A DNA stretch of 64,000 bases from Pseudomonas sp. SJZ074. Lineage in GTDB: Bacteria > Pseudomonadota > Gammaproteobacteria > Pseudomonadales > Pseudomonadaceae. Shown in pieces: positions 1 through 8,735 of this stretch. The stretch's first letter is position 1. Each line of letters opens with the position of its first letter. A model generated the notes under the pieces. The model had not been told where the DNA came from. It was given only the letters and a program-made list of their open reading frames with translations, and ran no database searches. Both the position numbers and the translations under genes were made by a program. The DNA is taken from NCBI RefSeq assembly GCF_007828215.1, contig NZ_VIUE01000022.1, positions 1 through 64,000 on the forward strand, read 5' to 3'.

Positions 1-28
1 CGCGGGTGTAGGTCTTTCGCTCTTGCAT
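1..28 (-). CDS. 5' end of an unidentified gene running off the left edge
   Basis: A minus-strand ATG with a strong GGAGGA ribosome binding site 3 bases upstream begins a reading frame MQERKTYTR that leaves the window. Only nine residues are visible, so no family can be named. A short hairpin (GGGCGA/TCGCCC, 43-60) lies in its leader. Confidence 0.45.
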
Positions 29-144
29 GGATCCTCCTGATGGGGCGAATCATATCGCCCTTAAGAGGTGTCCGGGATCATTAAGCCAGTTCAGCCTGCT
101 TGCGATGACGGCGGCTCATCCAACCTCTCTAGTGACTGGACCGA

Positions 145-173
145 CGCTATCGCGAGCAGGCTCGCTCCCACAG
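145..173. repeat. REP half-element (GCGAGCAGGCTCGCTCCCAC type)
   Basis: Single copy of the common Pseudomonas REP sequence, in the intergenic gap downstream of fadH. The same core recurs near 3.1, 17.3, 24.7, 27.6 and 39.1 kb. Confidence 0.75.
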
Positions 174-200
174 GGGATTTGCGGTAATCCTGGGGAAGAA

Positions 201-2240
201 TTACAACTGCGCCGCCAACCGCGACCCCTGATTGATGGCCCGCTTGGCGTCCAATTCCGCCGCTACGTCGGCGCCGCCGATGAGATGAACAGTCTGACCC
301 GCCGCTTCCAGGCCCTCCTGCAATTCACGCAGCGGATCCTGGCCGGCACAGATCACGACGTTGTCCACTGCAAGCACCTGCGGCTCGCCGCTGTCGCCGA
401 TACGGATGTGCAGGCCTTCGTCGTCGATCTTCAGGTACTCGACACTGTTGAGCATCTGTACCTGCTTGTTCTTCAGCCCCGTGCGGTGGATCCAGCCGGT
501 GGTCTTGCCCAGGCCGTCACCGACCTTGGAAGTCTTGCGCTGCAACAGGAACACCTGCCGCGCCGGCGCATGGGGCTCGGCCTTGATCCCGGCCACGCCG
601 CCGCGTGCCTGGAGCTGGGTGTCGATCCCCCACTCCTTCCAGAACGCCTCGCGGTCCTGACTGGTGGCGACGCCCTGGTGCACCAGGAACTCCGACACAT
701 CAAAGCCGATACCACCGGCGCCGATCACCGCCACGTTGCGGCCCACCGGCTTGCGCTGCAGAATCACGTCCAGGTAGCTCAGCACCTTGGCGTGCTCCAC
801 ACCGGGAATCGCCGGCACCCGCGGCGCGATGCCCGTGGCGAGAATGATCTCGTCATAACCGCCTGCCACCAATTGCTCCACATCCACACGGGTGTCGAGA
901 CACAACTCGACATGGGTGGTCTGCAGCTTGCGCTTGAAGTAACGCAGGGTCTCGAAGAATTCTTCCTTGCCCGGCACGCGCTTGGCGACATTGAACTGGC
1001 CGCCGATCTCGCTGGCCGAATCGAACAGCGTCACCTGATGCCCACGCTCGGCCGCCACCGTGGCCGCGGACAACCCGGCGGGTCCGGCGCCGACCACGGC
1101 AATTTTCTTCACCTGGGTGACCGGCAGGTAGTTGAGTTCGGTTTCATGGCAGGCCCGCGGGTTCACCAGGCAACTGGTCAGCTTGCCGCCGAAGGTGTGA
1201 TCGAGGCAGGCCTGGTTGCAACCGATACAGGTATTGATTTCATCCGCCCGGCCAGCGGCAGCCTTGTTGACGAAATCCGGATCCGCCAGGAACGGCCGTG
1301 CCATGGACACCATGTCGGCGTCACCTTCGGCGAGGATCTGTTCGGCCACTTCCGGCGTGTTGATGCGGTTGGTGGTGATCAGAGGAATACTCACCGAACC
1401 GCGCAGCTTGGCCGTGACCTTGCTGAACGCCGCCCGGGGAACCTTGGTGGCGATGGTGGGAATGCGTGCCTCGTGCCAGCCGATACCGGTGTTGATAATC
1501 GTCGCGCCTGCCTGCTCGATCGCCTTGGCCAACTGGACGATTTCTTCCCAGGAGCTGCCGCCCTCCACCAGGTCGAGCATCGACAGGCGAAAAATGATGA
1601 TGAAGTTGGGCCCTACCGCCTCGCGCACCCGACGCACGATTTCCACCGGCAGGCGCATGCGGTTTTCGTAGCTGCCGCCCCAACGGTCGGTACGGTGGTT
1701 GGTGTGAGCCGCCAGGAACTGGTTAATGAAATACCCTTCCGAGCCCATGATCTCGACGCCATCGTATTCAGCTTGCTGGGCCAGCCTCGAGCAGGTGACG
1801 AAATCGCTGATCTGTTTCTCGATCCCTTCCTCGTCGAGTTCCTTGGGCTTGAACGGATTGATCGGCGCCTGGATCGCGCTCGGCGCCACTTGCTTGGGGC
1901 TGTAGGCGTAGCGTCCGGCGTGAAGGATCTGCATGCAGAGCTTGCCACCGGCCTCATGTACGGCCCGGGTGACGATCCGGTGCTTGAGCGCTTCTTCTTC
2001 GGTGGTCAGCTTGGCGGCGCCGGAATACACGCCGCCCTCGTCGTTTGGCGCGATCCCGCCGGTTACCATCAGGCCTACGCCACCACGGGCACGTTCGGCA
2101 AAATACGCCGCCATGCGTTCGAAACCACCGGGCTTTTCCTCAAGCCCCGTGTGCATCGACCCCATCAGGGTACGGTTGCGCAGTGTGGTAAAACCCAGGT
2201 CCAACGGGGCCAGCAGATGCGGGTAGTGAGGGGCGGTCAT
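201..2240 (-). CDS. fadH: NADPH-dependent 2,4-dienoyl-CoA reductase
   Basis: A 679-residue iron-sulfur flavoenzyme that reduces 2,4-dienoyl-CoA to 3-enoyl-CoA during beta-oxidation of polyunsaturated fatty acids. The N-terminal half is an old-yellow-enzyme TIM barrel. A 4Fe-4S cysteine cluster follows (CIGCNQAC near residue 335, then a further Cys in SCLVNPRAC). The C-terminal half binds FAD and NADPH (AVVGAGPAGLSA, then VIGAGGIGFD). Length matches E. coli FadH (about 670). The longer open frame begins 18 codons earlier, but MTAPHYPHLL is the family-like start. It is monocistronic here, with an AraC/nitrilase locus beyond a short divergent gap. Identity is secure. Confidence 0.95.
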   Translation of the reverse strand: MTAPHYPHLLAPLDLGFTTLRNRTLMGSMHTGLEEKPGGFERMAAYFAERARGGVGLMVTGGIAPNDEGGVYSGAAKLTTEEEALKHRIVTRAVHEAGGKLCMQILHAGRYAYSPKQVAPSAIQAPINPFKPKELDEEGIEKQISDFVTCSRLAQQAEYDGVEIMGSEGYFINQFLAAHTNHRTDRWGGSYENRMRLPVEIVRRVREAVGPNFIIIFRLSMLDLVEGGSSWEEIVQLAKAIEQAGATIINTGIGWHEARIPTIATKVPRAAFSKVTAKLRGSVSIPLITTNRINTPEVAEQILAEGDADMVSMARPFLADPDFVNKAAAGRADEINTCIGCNQACLDHTFGGKLTSCLVNPRACHETELNYLPVTQVKKIAVVGAGPAGLSAATVAAERGHQVTLFDSASEIGGQFNVAKRVPGKEEFFETLRYFKRKLQTTHVELCLDTRVDVEQLVAGGYDEIILATGIAPRVPAIPGVEHAKVLSYLDVILQRKPVGRNVAVIGAGGIGFDVSEFLVHQGVATSQDREAFWKEWGIDTQLQARGGVAGIKAEPHAPARQVFLLQRKTSKVGDGLGKTTGWIHRTGLKNKQVQMLNSVEYLKIDDEGLHIRIGDSGEPQVLAVDNVVICAGQDPLRELQEGLEAAGQTVHLIGGADVAAELDAKRAINQGSRLAAQL

Positions 2241-2367
2241 CGGTAACTCCACAACGGGCGAACACGAAAAGTGCGGAAGCTCTGCGGCGTCCATCAGTCA
2301 TGCCCACAGCCTAAAAGCCGGGACAAGCGCGCTCAATGACCGAAACTGACAACTTATTGATCCAAAT

Positions 2368-3081
2368 GTGCAGCGATCCAGTACCAATGGAGGAGCGCAC
2401 CCAGGTGACTCCCAGTTGAATGGGTCCTTGTCTCTCAGCGTCGCCAAGGCGCTGGACCCGCAACTGAACGAGTTCGACCGCAGCCTGGTGACACTCTCCG
2501 AACGCAACGCCAACGCCAGCGGCGTGCACGCCAAGGCCTTGCTGGAGGACATCGCGCAACTGTCTCGCCGGATCGTCGGCAGCTCGGTGAAAAGTCGCCA
2601 CCGTTTCAGCGCTACCCGGGCTTACGCACAATTGGTCTTCGAGCGCCTGGCCGAGTTGCGTGAAAGCCATTTGGGCGACTGCCAGAGGCTGGGCGTGTTT
2701 ATCGAGCGACGCTTCAAGCCGACCGTGCGCTATTGCGCAGCGACCGAGCAGCGCCTGGAACAACTGGCCATGAGCATTGCCAACCTGAGCGACCTGCTCC
2801 AGGCGCGGGTACAAGTGGAAATGGAAGACCAGAACGCGGAGATTCTACGCAGTCTCAATGCCCGGGCCGATGCACAGGTCAAGATTCAGCGGGCGGTGGA
2901 AGGGCTGTCGATCATTGCCATCACCTACTACCTGATCAACCTGTTCAAGCTGGTCTATAGCGGACTGCATACGCTGGGTGCGGACCTATCGGCGCGCGAA
3001 GCATTGCTGGGGATGGCGCCACCGGTGCTGCTGATCATGTTGTTGATCATGCTGCGGATCAGAAAGGCCAAGAATCACTGA
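2368..3081 (+). pseudogene. C-terminal half of a DUF3422 membrane protein, 5'-truncated
   Basis: The 237-residue frame matches, from memory of the family, only the second half of DUF3422 proteins (usually about 420 residues). It has a long helical/coiled segment (FSATRAYAQLV, then RVQVEMEDQNAEILRSLNARA), the conserved VEGLSIIAITYY hydrophobic stretch, and a second membrane segment near the C-terminus. The first roughly 20 residues from the GTG (MQRSSTNGGAHPGD) look like non-family sequence, and an ATG at 2387 hits a stop after ten codons. I infer loss of the N-terminal half. A shortened but functional membrane protein cannot be excluded. Confidence 0.6.
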
Positions 3082-3105
3082 GTGTCAAACCTGTCCATTG
3101 CCCAA

Positions 3106-3171
3106 TGTGGGAGCCAGCCTGCTCGCGATGGCGATGTGTCAGCCGCGATCGCGAGCAGGCTGGTTCCCACA
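3106..3171. repeat. REP doublet (inverted pair)
   Basis: Two head-to-head REP copies (TGTGGGAGCCAGCCTGCTCGC and its inverse) separated by about 20 bases, forming a REPIN-like hairpin between the DUF3422 remnant and the nitrilase-like gene. Confidence 0.8.
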
Positions 3172-3251
3172 CAAGGACTTCTCTTTTGCTAATTCCAGGT
3201 TTTACCGTACCCTGCCCCGTAAGAACCGTACACGGCCGCTGACTGCTCTCC

Positions 3252-4382
3252 ATGCGTAAACTTCTGTACCTGCTGTTTTCACTGGCCCTGATCGCCGCCC
3301 TGACGAGCTATGCGCTGTGGACGGCGGATCGCCCGACGGGGCACTACCTCTCGGACCTGCGCATCGACCTGGCAGTCGACCAGGGCGTTCGCGCCGATCG
3401 AGGCAACTTGCTGGGCATCCAGCCTGAGCTGTTCCCCACCGACTACCAGAACCCCGGGCACTTGCGCCGCAAACTCGCGGCCTATCTGCAGACCGCTCGC
3501 GAGCTGGGCTTGCTCAGCGACAAGACCGTCGTGGTCCTGCCCGAACACATCGGCACCTGGTTGATGATCAGCGGAGAAAAGGACGAGCTGTATCAGGCCG
3601 GCACATTGAAGGACGCCATGAACTGGCTGGCGATCAGCAACCCGCTGGCATTCATCCGGGGGTTGATCAGTGCCCAAGGCGACAACCGCCTGGACGACGC
3701 CTACCTGCGCATGAAAGCCGACAGCATGGCCCGCGATTACCAGGCCATGTTCGGTGGGTTGGCCCGGGAGTTCGGCGTGACCCTGGTGGCCGGCTCCATC
3801 GTATTGCCCGAGCCCAGCGTCAGCGAAGGTGAACTGAAGATCGGCCGCGGCGCGCTGTATAACAGCAGCCTGGTGTTTGGCCGCGACGGTCGACCGCTCG
3901 GGCAGCCCCAGCGTCAACAGCATCCGGTGTTCGAGCAACGGGATGTATTGGAAGCCGACCGCCAGGACGCGCTCCGCGTCGTCGATACCCCCGCTGGACG
4001 CCTGGGCGTGCTGATCGGCAGCGACAGTTGGTATCCGCGCTATTATCGACAACTCAACGATCAGGGCGTGCAACTGATCGCGGTGCCCGCCTTTGTCAGT
4101 GGACGTGACAGCTGGAACAAACCTTGGAACGGCTATAAAGGCCTGTCCACGCCCAGCGAAGTGAGCCTCAAGCCCGGTGAAATGAGTGAAGGCCAGGCCT
4201 GGCACCGCCTGACGTTGACCAGTCAGTTGCCCATCAGCCAGGCCAAGGGCGGTGTGAGCGTGTTCCTGCGCGGCCAGTTCTGGGACAACGGCAGCGCCGG
4301 CCAGAGTTTCATCAGCCACGACGGCCAGCATTTCCCCGACGGCGATGCCCGTGGCGCCCGCCTGCTGAACCTGTGGTTGTGA
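3252..4382 (+). CDS. Membrane-anchored nitrilase-superfamily protein lacking the catalytic Cys
   Basis: A 376-residue protein with one N-terminal membrane segment (residues 4-23) followed by a carbon-nitrogen hydrolase fold. The first catalytic Glu is present (VVLPEHIGTW, E98). The elbow that normally reads G-x-x-x-C-Y-D-x-x-F/Y-P reads LGVLIGSDSWYP, so residue 256 is Gly where the nucleophilic Cys is expected and Ser257 follows. The rest of the motif is well kept, so this looks like substitution, not frame decay. The stop lies 2 bases before the AraC start, suggesting an operon. Substrate unknown; it may be a non-catalytic or repurposed family member. Confidence 0.75.
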   Translation: MRKLLYLLFSLALIAALTSYALWTADRPTGHYLSDLRIDLAVDQGVRADRGNLLGIQPELFPTDYQNPGHLRRKLAAYLQTARELGLLSDKTVVVLPEHIGTWLMISGEKDELYQAGTLKDAMNWLAISNPLAFIRGLISAQGDNRLDDAYLRMKADSMARDYQAMFGGLAREFGVTLVAGSIVLPEPSVSEGELKIGRGALYNSSLVFGRDGRPLGQPQRQQHPVFEQRDVLEADRQDALRVVDTPAGRLGVLIGSDSWYPRYYRQLNDQGVQLIAVPAFVSGRDSWNKPWNGYKGLSTPSEVSLKPGEMSEGQAWHRLTLTSQLPISQAKGGVSVFLRGQFWDNGSAGQSFISHDGQHFPDGDARGARLLNLWL

Positions 4383-4384
4383 GC

Positions 4385-5416
4385 ATGAAGCCGATGCGCC
4401 TGGGCGACCTGTCCGTGGGCTTCGTCCACAGCCTGGCCGATGCGGTAGCCAGCCATGGCCAGGATCCCCATCCCCTGCTCGAACAGTACGGCCTCGACGC
4501 CGCACGCCTGGCCGAGCCCGGGGCGCGATTATCGATTCCACGCTATATGCGCCTCGGTCACGCTGCGATCCAACAAACCCAGGATGCCGCCCTGGGCCTG
4601 CGCATGGGCCAGCTCAGCCGCTTGAGCCAGGCCGGCCTCGCTGGCGTCACTGCGGCCCAGGCCCCGACGGTACGCGAAGCGGCACGCTGCCTGATCCGCT
4701 TCGAACCGTTGTATGGCTCCAACTATCGTGGCCAATCGAGTTTCCACGAGGATGCCCGGGGTGCCTGGCTGCGGTTCTACTCCATCAGCCCCTATAACGC
4801 CTATAACCGCTTCGTGGTGGACTCGATCGTCGCCGGCTGGCTCCAGCAGTTGTCCAGCGTAAGCGACACCCCGTTACGAGCCGAGCGCATCGAGATCGAA
4901 TTCGAGGCACCGGCTTACCTGGACGCCTACCGTACGCTTGGTGATTGCCCGATCCTGTTCGGTGCCGACCAGAATCAGCTGCGCCTGGGCCTGGAAGCCC
5001 TCGCCCGGCGCAACCCACAGCATTGCCCCAGCACCTGGCGGCACTTGGTTCAACTGTGTGAACGGGAACTGGAACAACTCACCCGCACCCGCAGCCTGCG
5101 CGAACGCATCATTCAACTGCTGGGGCCGTTGCTCAACGGTGGCCGGGAACCCGACCTGGAGGAAGTGGCGGCGCGCCTGAAGCTGCCGACCTGGACACTG
5201 CGCCGAAAACTGGCAGAGGAAGGCACGCAATTTCGCGCGATCCTCAATGACACGCGCCGCGACCTGGCCATGACCTACATCCGAGATACCGAACTCGCGT
5301 TCGGCGAAATCGCCTACCTGTTGGGCTTCGCCTCGGCCGAGGCATTCCAGCGCGCTTTCAAACGCTGGAATGGCCAGACGCCGGGGGAGTTTCGTCGCAG
5401 CCAGAGGGCGAATTGA
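4385..5416 (+). CDS. AraC-family transcriptional regulator
   Basis: A 343-residue regulator with an N-terminal arabinose-binding-type ligand domain (about residues 15-200) and a C-terminal double helix-turn-helix domain (LEEVAARLKLPTWTLRRKL, then FGEIAYLLGFASAEAFQRAF, ending WNGQTPGEFRR). The architecture resembles OruR-type Pseudomonas regulators. I chose the ATG at 4385. The frame is open from a GTG at 4373 that would overlap the upstream gene. Two-base spacing from the nitrilase-like gene suggests co-transcription, so the nitrilase homologue may be part of its circuit. The ligand is unknown. Confidence 0.85.
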   Translation: MKPMRLGDLSVGFVHSLADAVASHGQDPHPLLEQYGLDAARLAEPGARLSIPRYMRLGHAAIQQTQDAALGLRMGQLSRLSQAGLAGVTAAQAPTVREAARCLIRFEPLYGSNYRGQSSFHEDARGAWLRFYSISPYNAYNRFVVDSIVAGWLQQLSSVSDTPLRAERIEIEFEAPAYLDAYRTLGDCPILFGADQNQLRLGLEALARRNPQHCPSTWRHLVQLCERELEQLTRTRSLRERIIQLLGPLLNGGREPDLEEVAARLKLPTWTLRRKLAEEGTQFRAILNDTRRDLAMTYIRDTELAFGEIAYLLGFASAEAFQRAFKRWNGQTPGEFRRSQRAN

Positions 5417-5444
5417 AATTCAAGCCTGCCGCTTGCGGCTGCTC

Positions 5445-5531
5445 TTATAACTCCGTCGCATCCTCGGCAGGCTCCAGCGGATCCAGCTCGTAGGCCTGAT
5501 ATTCCAGCAGCTCTTCCTGATAATCATCCAT
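5445..5531 (-). CDS. 28-residue acidic microprotein
   Basis: Begins MDDYQEELLEYQAYELDPLE and ends EPAEDATEL. The ATG follows GGAAGGATTCAAA, a good ribosome binding site at standard spacing. Ten acidic residues and no basic residue give a strongly negative peptide. Two back-to-back palindromes lie 52 bases upstream (5583-5628), in its likely promoter region. Function unknown. The strong ribosome binding site and the biased composition argue for a real gene. Conservation of this frame across Pseudomonas would settle it. Confidence 0.6.
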   Translation of the reverse strand: MDDYQEELLEYQAYELDPLEPAEDATEL

Positions 5532-5582
5532 TTTGAATCCTTCCCATGTCGTTGACCGATGCCTGATGGCCTTGGTGTCAGA

Positions 5583-5628
5583 ATAAAGCTGCTTTATGAA
5601 CAAAACATGAAGCAAAGGCTTCATGTTT
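5583..5628. promoter_or_regulatory. Two adjacent perfect palindromes upstream of the microprotein gene
   Basis: ATAAAGC-T-GCTTTAT at 5583-5597 is followed five bases later by AAACATGAAGC-AAAG-GCTTCATGTTT at 5603-5628, an 11-bp perfect stem. Neither is followed by a T-run in either direction, so operator or mRNA-structure roles are likelier than termination. Confidence 0.5.
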
Positions 5629-5698
5629 CAAACGTAGCACAGCGATGGGAAATCAACCTATACAGGTGTGACAAGGAATGACTGCCTTGCCATGTCTC

Positions 5699-6538
5699 TC
5701 AGGATGAAGGAAGCGGCTGAATCGCCTCGGTCGGCGGTGGCAGATCACTGGGAGGGGGCGGCGTGACCACTTCCTGCGTCGATTCAGGGCTTACGTAGGG
5801 CGCGGGCTCGCTGGGTGCAATCGGCGCAGGTTCCGGCGGCGGTGCGACAGGCTCGGACGCTGCAGGTGCGACCTCAGCTGGGGCTGGGGCCGCTGGCTCT
5901 GCCGGCGCAACGGGCGCCGGAGCCGGTGTCAACGCAGCCGGTTCGGCCTTGGGCTCCGGAACCCCCAGCTCAGTATTCGGCTTTTCGGCAGCCGGTGCGC
6001 CTTTCTTCGCTTCAGCAGGCAGGAACATCTCCACCAAGGCAAAGAAGCGCTCGTAGAATTTGGTCGCCGAGACGGTTTCGCTGGCCACCTTGACCATCGA
6101 ATCATCCGACGACCCGATCGGCATTGACACCGACCCCAACACACCCACACCCAGGCTGGCGGAATTGTTGACTTTCTTCAGCGCGTAACGGTCCTGCAAC
6201 GCGTTGGCGAACATGGTCGCATGATGTCCAGTACCGCCGTCTTCAGCACAGACCAGGTTGAAGCTGATCTCCATGTGGGTATCACCGGTCTGCTGGAAGC
6301 TCTTATGACCACTGACCAGCTTCGGATCGCTGCTGGTAATGATATAGCCCTGGCTGAGCAAGGCCCGGCGCCCCGCTTCGCAGGTCACCGTGTCGCTCAC
6401 CGGATAAGTACGGGAGAACGTACCGGAGTCATCGAAGTTCTCATGCTCGTAAATAGCGGCTTTCTTCGACGAGCAACCGGCTGCGGCGACCAGTATCAGT
6501 GCCAATCCGACAGTGCGCATGTGAAATGATCTGAACAT
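5699..6538 (-). CDS. DUF2242-type lipoprotein with Pro/Ala-rich tail
   Basis: A 279-residue lipoprotein. The signal peptide runs MFRSFHMRTVGLALILVAAAGC with lipobox AAAGC. A globular domain follows (about residues 25-190; conserved-looking FSRTYPVSDTVTCEAG), which I recognise as DUF2242. The last 90 residues are a Pro/Ala/Glu-rich low-complexity tail (repeats of APAPVAPAEPA type) that may span periplasm or peptidoglycan. The start at 6538 has an AGGA upstream; the open frame extends 24 codons further without a signal sequence. No operon partner is visible. Molecular function is not known to me. Confidence 0.75.
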   Translation of the reverse strand: MFRSFHMRTVGLALILVAAAGCSSKKAAIYEHENFDDSGTFSRTYPVSDTVTCEAGRRALLSQGYIITSSDPKLVSGHKSFQQTGDTHMEISFNLVCAEDGGTGHHATMFANALQDRYALKKVNNSASLGVGVLGSVSMPIGSSDDSMVKVASETVSATKFYERFFALVEMFLPAEAKKGAPAAEKPNTELGVPEPKAEPAALTPAPAPVAPAEPAAPAPAEVAPAASEPVAPPPEPAPIAPSEPAPYVSPESTQEVVTPPPPSDLPPPTEAIQPLPSS

Positions 6539-6712
6539 TGAACATCCTGAGGAAAACGGTCCGGGGGCGTATTGTGCAACAGAACGCCCATCGGCAGCGT
6601 GGGTATTCATGTCTCAAAGGGGTTACAAGTCTACTGGGGGATGTTTGCGGGAAAAAGACGTAAATCCAGTGGACCGATGAACATCCTGTCATTTGGCAAC
6701 AGGCACTTACAA

Positions 6713-6742
6713 AAAGACCCCGGCTTTTCGGCCGAGGTCTTT
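6713..6742 (-). terminator. Rho-independent terminator of ppiD
   Basis: Stem AAAGACC-C-CGGC / GCCG-A-GGTCTTT with loop TTTTCG, located 20 bases past the ppiD stop and followed on the minus strand by a T-rich stretch. Confidence 0.8.
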
Positions 6743-6762
6743 ATCAGCAAGCCATCAAGGCA

Positions 6763-8634
6763 TCAGTAACGCTTGATGTCCGCCTCGCTTTCCAACTGCT
6801 TGCGATAAGCCGCAAAGTCCTGCTGGCCAACACGGGACGCGAGATAGCGGCGATATTCAGCTTTCTCCGCGTCGGTCGGTGCCGCGGCTTCGTTCACGCC
6901 ACGCAGTTGCACCAGCATCAGATTGCCGTCGGACAAGGTCACGCTGGTAAACGTCGGCTTGTCCTTGGACTCGGGTTTGGGCATGCGGAACAAGGCCTGC
7001 AGCACCGCCGGGTCGATACCTTCCTGACTGCGAGTCGCCGCCTCGACAACCTTCCAGCTTTGACCGTCGACAGCCTTGGCCAGCGGCGTTTTGCCTTCGC
7101 GCAAGCTGGCGATCAACTCGTCCGCCCGGGTCTTGGCGGCCTCGCTGGCATGTTCCTTGGCCAGCTGGGTACGGATGGCTGCTTCCACGCTTTCCAGCGG
7201 CAGTTGCTCGGGTTTGCGATGCTCCTTGGCACGCAGCACCACGACGGTTTCCGGATCCAGCTCGATGGCAGTACTGTTGGCACCTTCATCCAGCACTTCC
7301 GGACTGAACGCAGCAGTGACCACAGCACGGTTGGCCGCGATCCCTTCTCCACCTTCGCGGCCGAACGGCGCCGACGTGTGGACGGTCAATTTCAAGTCCT
7401 GGGCTGGCTGCGCCAGATCGGAAGCTTCGAACGAAGCATCTTCCAATTGCTTGGTCGCCTCAACGAAACGCTGCTCCACTTGTTGAGCTTTCAGCTCGCG
7501 GGTCAGCTTGTCCTTGAGGCTGGCAAAGGTTGGTACTTCAGGCGCTTCGACACCCAGCAGCTTGATCAGGTGAAAACCGAAATCGGTGCGCACCGGTGCC
7601 GAAACCTGATCCTTGCTCAGCGCATACAGCGCCTTTTCGAACGCCGGATCGTAGACGCCGGGATCAGCATAGCCGAGGTCACCGCCATTGTTCGCCGAAC
7701 CCGGGTCCTGGGAAAACTCCTTCGCCAGAGCCTCAAACGATTCGCCTTTGGCCAGGCGCGCCTGGATTTCCTCGATCTTCGCCTTGGCCTGGGCTTCGCT
7801 GATCTTGTCGTTCACTTCGATCAGGATATGGGCCGCCCGACGCTGTTCGGAGAGGTTGGCGATTTCTTTCTGATACGCCGCTTGCAGGTCTTCATCCTTG
7901 ACACTGACCTGATCGAAGAAAGCGGCTTTCTTCAGTTCCAGGTAATCGATCACCACCTGATCGGGGCTCATGAATTCCTTGGCGTGCTTGTCGTAGTAGG
8001 CCTTGACCTCGTCATCGGTCAGCTTCACCGCCGACGGATCGGCCTTGAGGGTCAGGGTGGCGAAATCACGGGTCTGTTTTTCCAGACGGGCGAACGCCAG
8101 CACCTGGGCATCGGTCACGAAACCGCTTCCAGCGAGACCAGCGCGCAACTGGCCGATCAGCATTTCCTGGGCCAGCATCTGGCGGAACTGCAGGCGGGTG
8201 TAACCCAGCTGGCGAATCACCTGGTCGAAACGTTCCGGGCTGAATTTGCCATCCACCTGGAACTCAGGCGTTTGCAGGATCACCTGATCCAACGCGGCTT
8301 CGGAAAAAGCGAACTTCGCATCGTGCGCGCCTTGCAGCAGCAACTTGCGGTAGATCAGGCCCTTGAGCGCCGAATCGCGGAGCATCTTTTCGTCAAGCAG
8401 AGAGGCGTCGAAGTCCTTGCCCAGCTGTTGCATGAGCTGACGGCGTTGCATGTCGACCGCCTGGCTCAGCTCGTTCTGGCTGATGTTCTCGCCGTTGACC
8501 TTGGCCGCGTCATTGCTGTGGGTGGTGGCTTTGAAAATGGCATCGAAACCGGTCAACGCCATCAATGCGACGATGACCCCGATGATGGTCTTGGCAATCC
8601 AGCCTTGTGAATTGTCCCTGATATTCTGCAGCAT
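6763..8634 (-). CDS. ppiD: Periplasmic folding chaperone / peptidyl-prolyl isomerase PpiD
   Basis: A 623-residue inner-membrane-anchored chaperone that helps proteins leaving the Sec translocon fold in the periplasm. One membrane segment (IAKTIIGVIVALMALTGF, residues 14-32) is followed by a SurA-type N-terminal chaperone domain and a parvulin domain (about 265-360, RRAAHILIEV and GGDLGYADPG motifs). The C-terminal part completes the chaperone fold. Size and order match E. coli PpiD (623 residues). It lies downstream of hupB and the tRNA-like gene, as usual in gamma-proteobacteria, but a terminator at 8704-8727 separates it, so it probably has its own promoter. Confidence 0.95.
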   Translation of the reverse strand: MLQNIRDNSQGWIAKTIIGVIVALMALTGFDAIFKATTHSNDAAKVNGENISQNELSQAVDMQRRQLMQQLGKDFDASLLDEKMLRDSALKGLIYRKLLLQGAHDAKFAFSEAALDQVILQTPEFQVDGKFSPERFDQVIRQLGYTRLQFRQMLAQEMLIGQLRAGLAGSGFVTDAQVLAFARLEKQTRDFATLTLKADPSAVKLTDDEVKAYYDKHAKEFMSPDQVVIDYLELKKAAFFDQVSVKDEDLQAAYQKEIANLSEQRRAAHILIEVNDKISEAQAKAKIEEIQARLAKGESFEALAKEFSQDPGSANNGGDLGYADPGVYDPAFEKALYALSKDQVSAPVRTDFGFHLIKLLGVEAPEVPTFASLKDKLTRELKAQQVEQRFVEATKQLEDASFEASDLAQPAQDLKLTVHTSAPFGREGGEGIAANRAVVTAAFSPEVLDEGANSTAIELDPETVVVLRAKEHRKPEQLPLESVEAAIRTQLAKEHASEAAKTRADELIASLREGKTPLAKAVDGQSWKVVEAATRSQEGIDPAVLQALFRMPKPESKDKPTFTSVTLSDGNLMLVQLRGVNEAAAPTDAEKAEYRRYLASRVGQQDFAAYRKQLESEADIKRY

Positions 8635-8703
8635 GCGTCCCCCAGAAACGGTTGAACTTCAAATTAGGCAACCGTGGAGCGTGGGTAGAATCCGGATAGA
8701 AGA

Positions 8704-8727
8704 AAGGCGCATCCGAAGATGCGCCTT
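8704..8727 (-). terminator. Terminator downstream of the tRNA-Asp-like gene
   Basis: Perfect 10-bp stem AAGGCGCATC/GATGCGCCTT with a four-base loop, read on the minus strand as TTCG and followed by TCTTCT. It begins 8 bases after the CCA end of the tRNA-like gene. Confidence 0.8.
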
Positions 8728-8735
8728 CTCGTAAC

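Noticed and set aside
27..2246. 739-codon plus-strand open frame opposite fadH
   Set aside because: It lies fully antisense to a clear FadH gene. High GC leaves such mirror frames open; no protein family or ribosome binding site supports it.
6907..8610. 567-codon plus-strand frame opposite ppiD
   Set aside because: Composition is typical of an antisense shadow, and it covers a well-supported PpiD gene.
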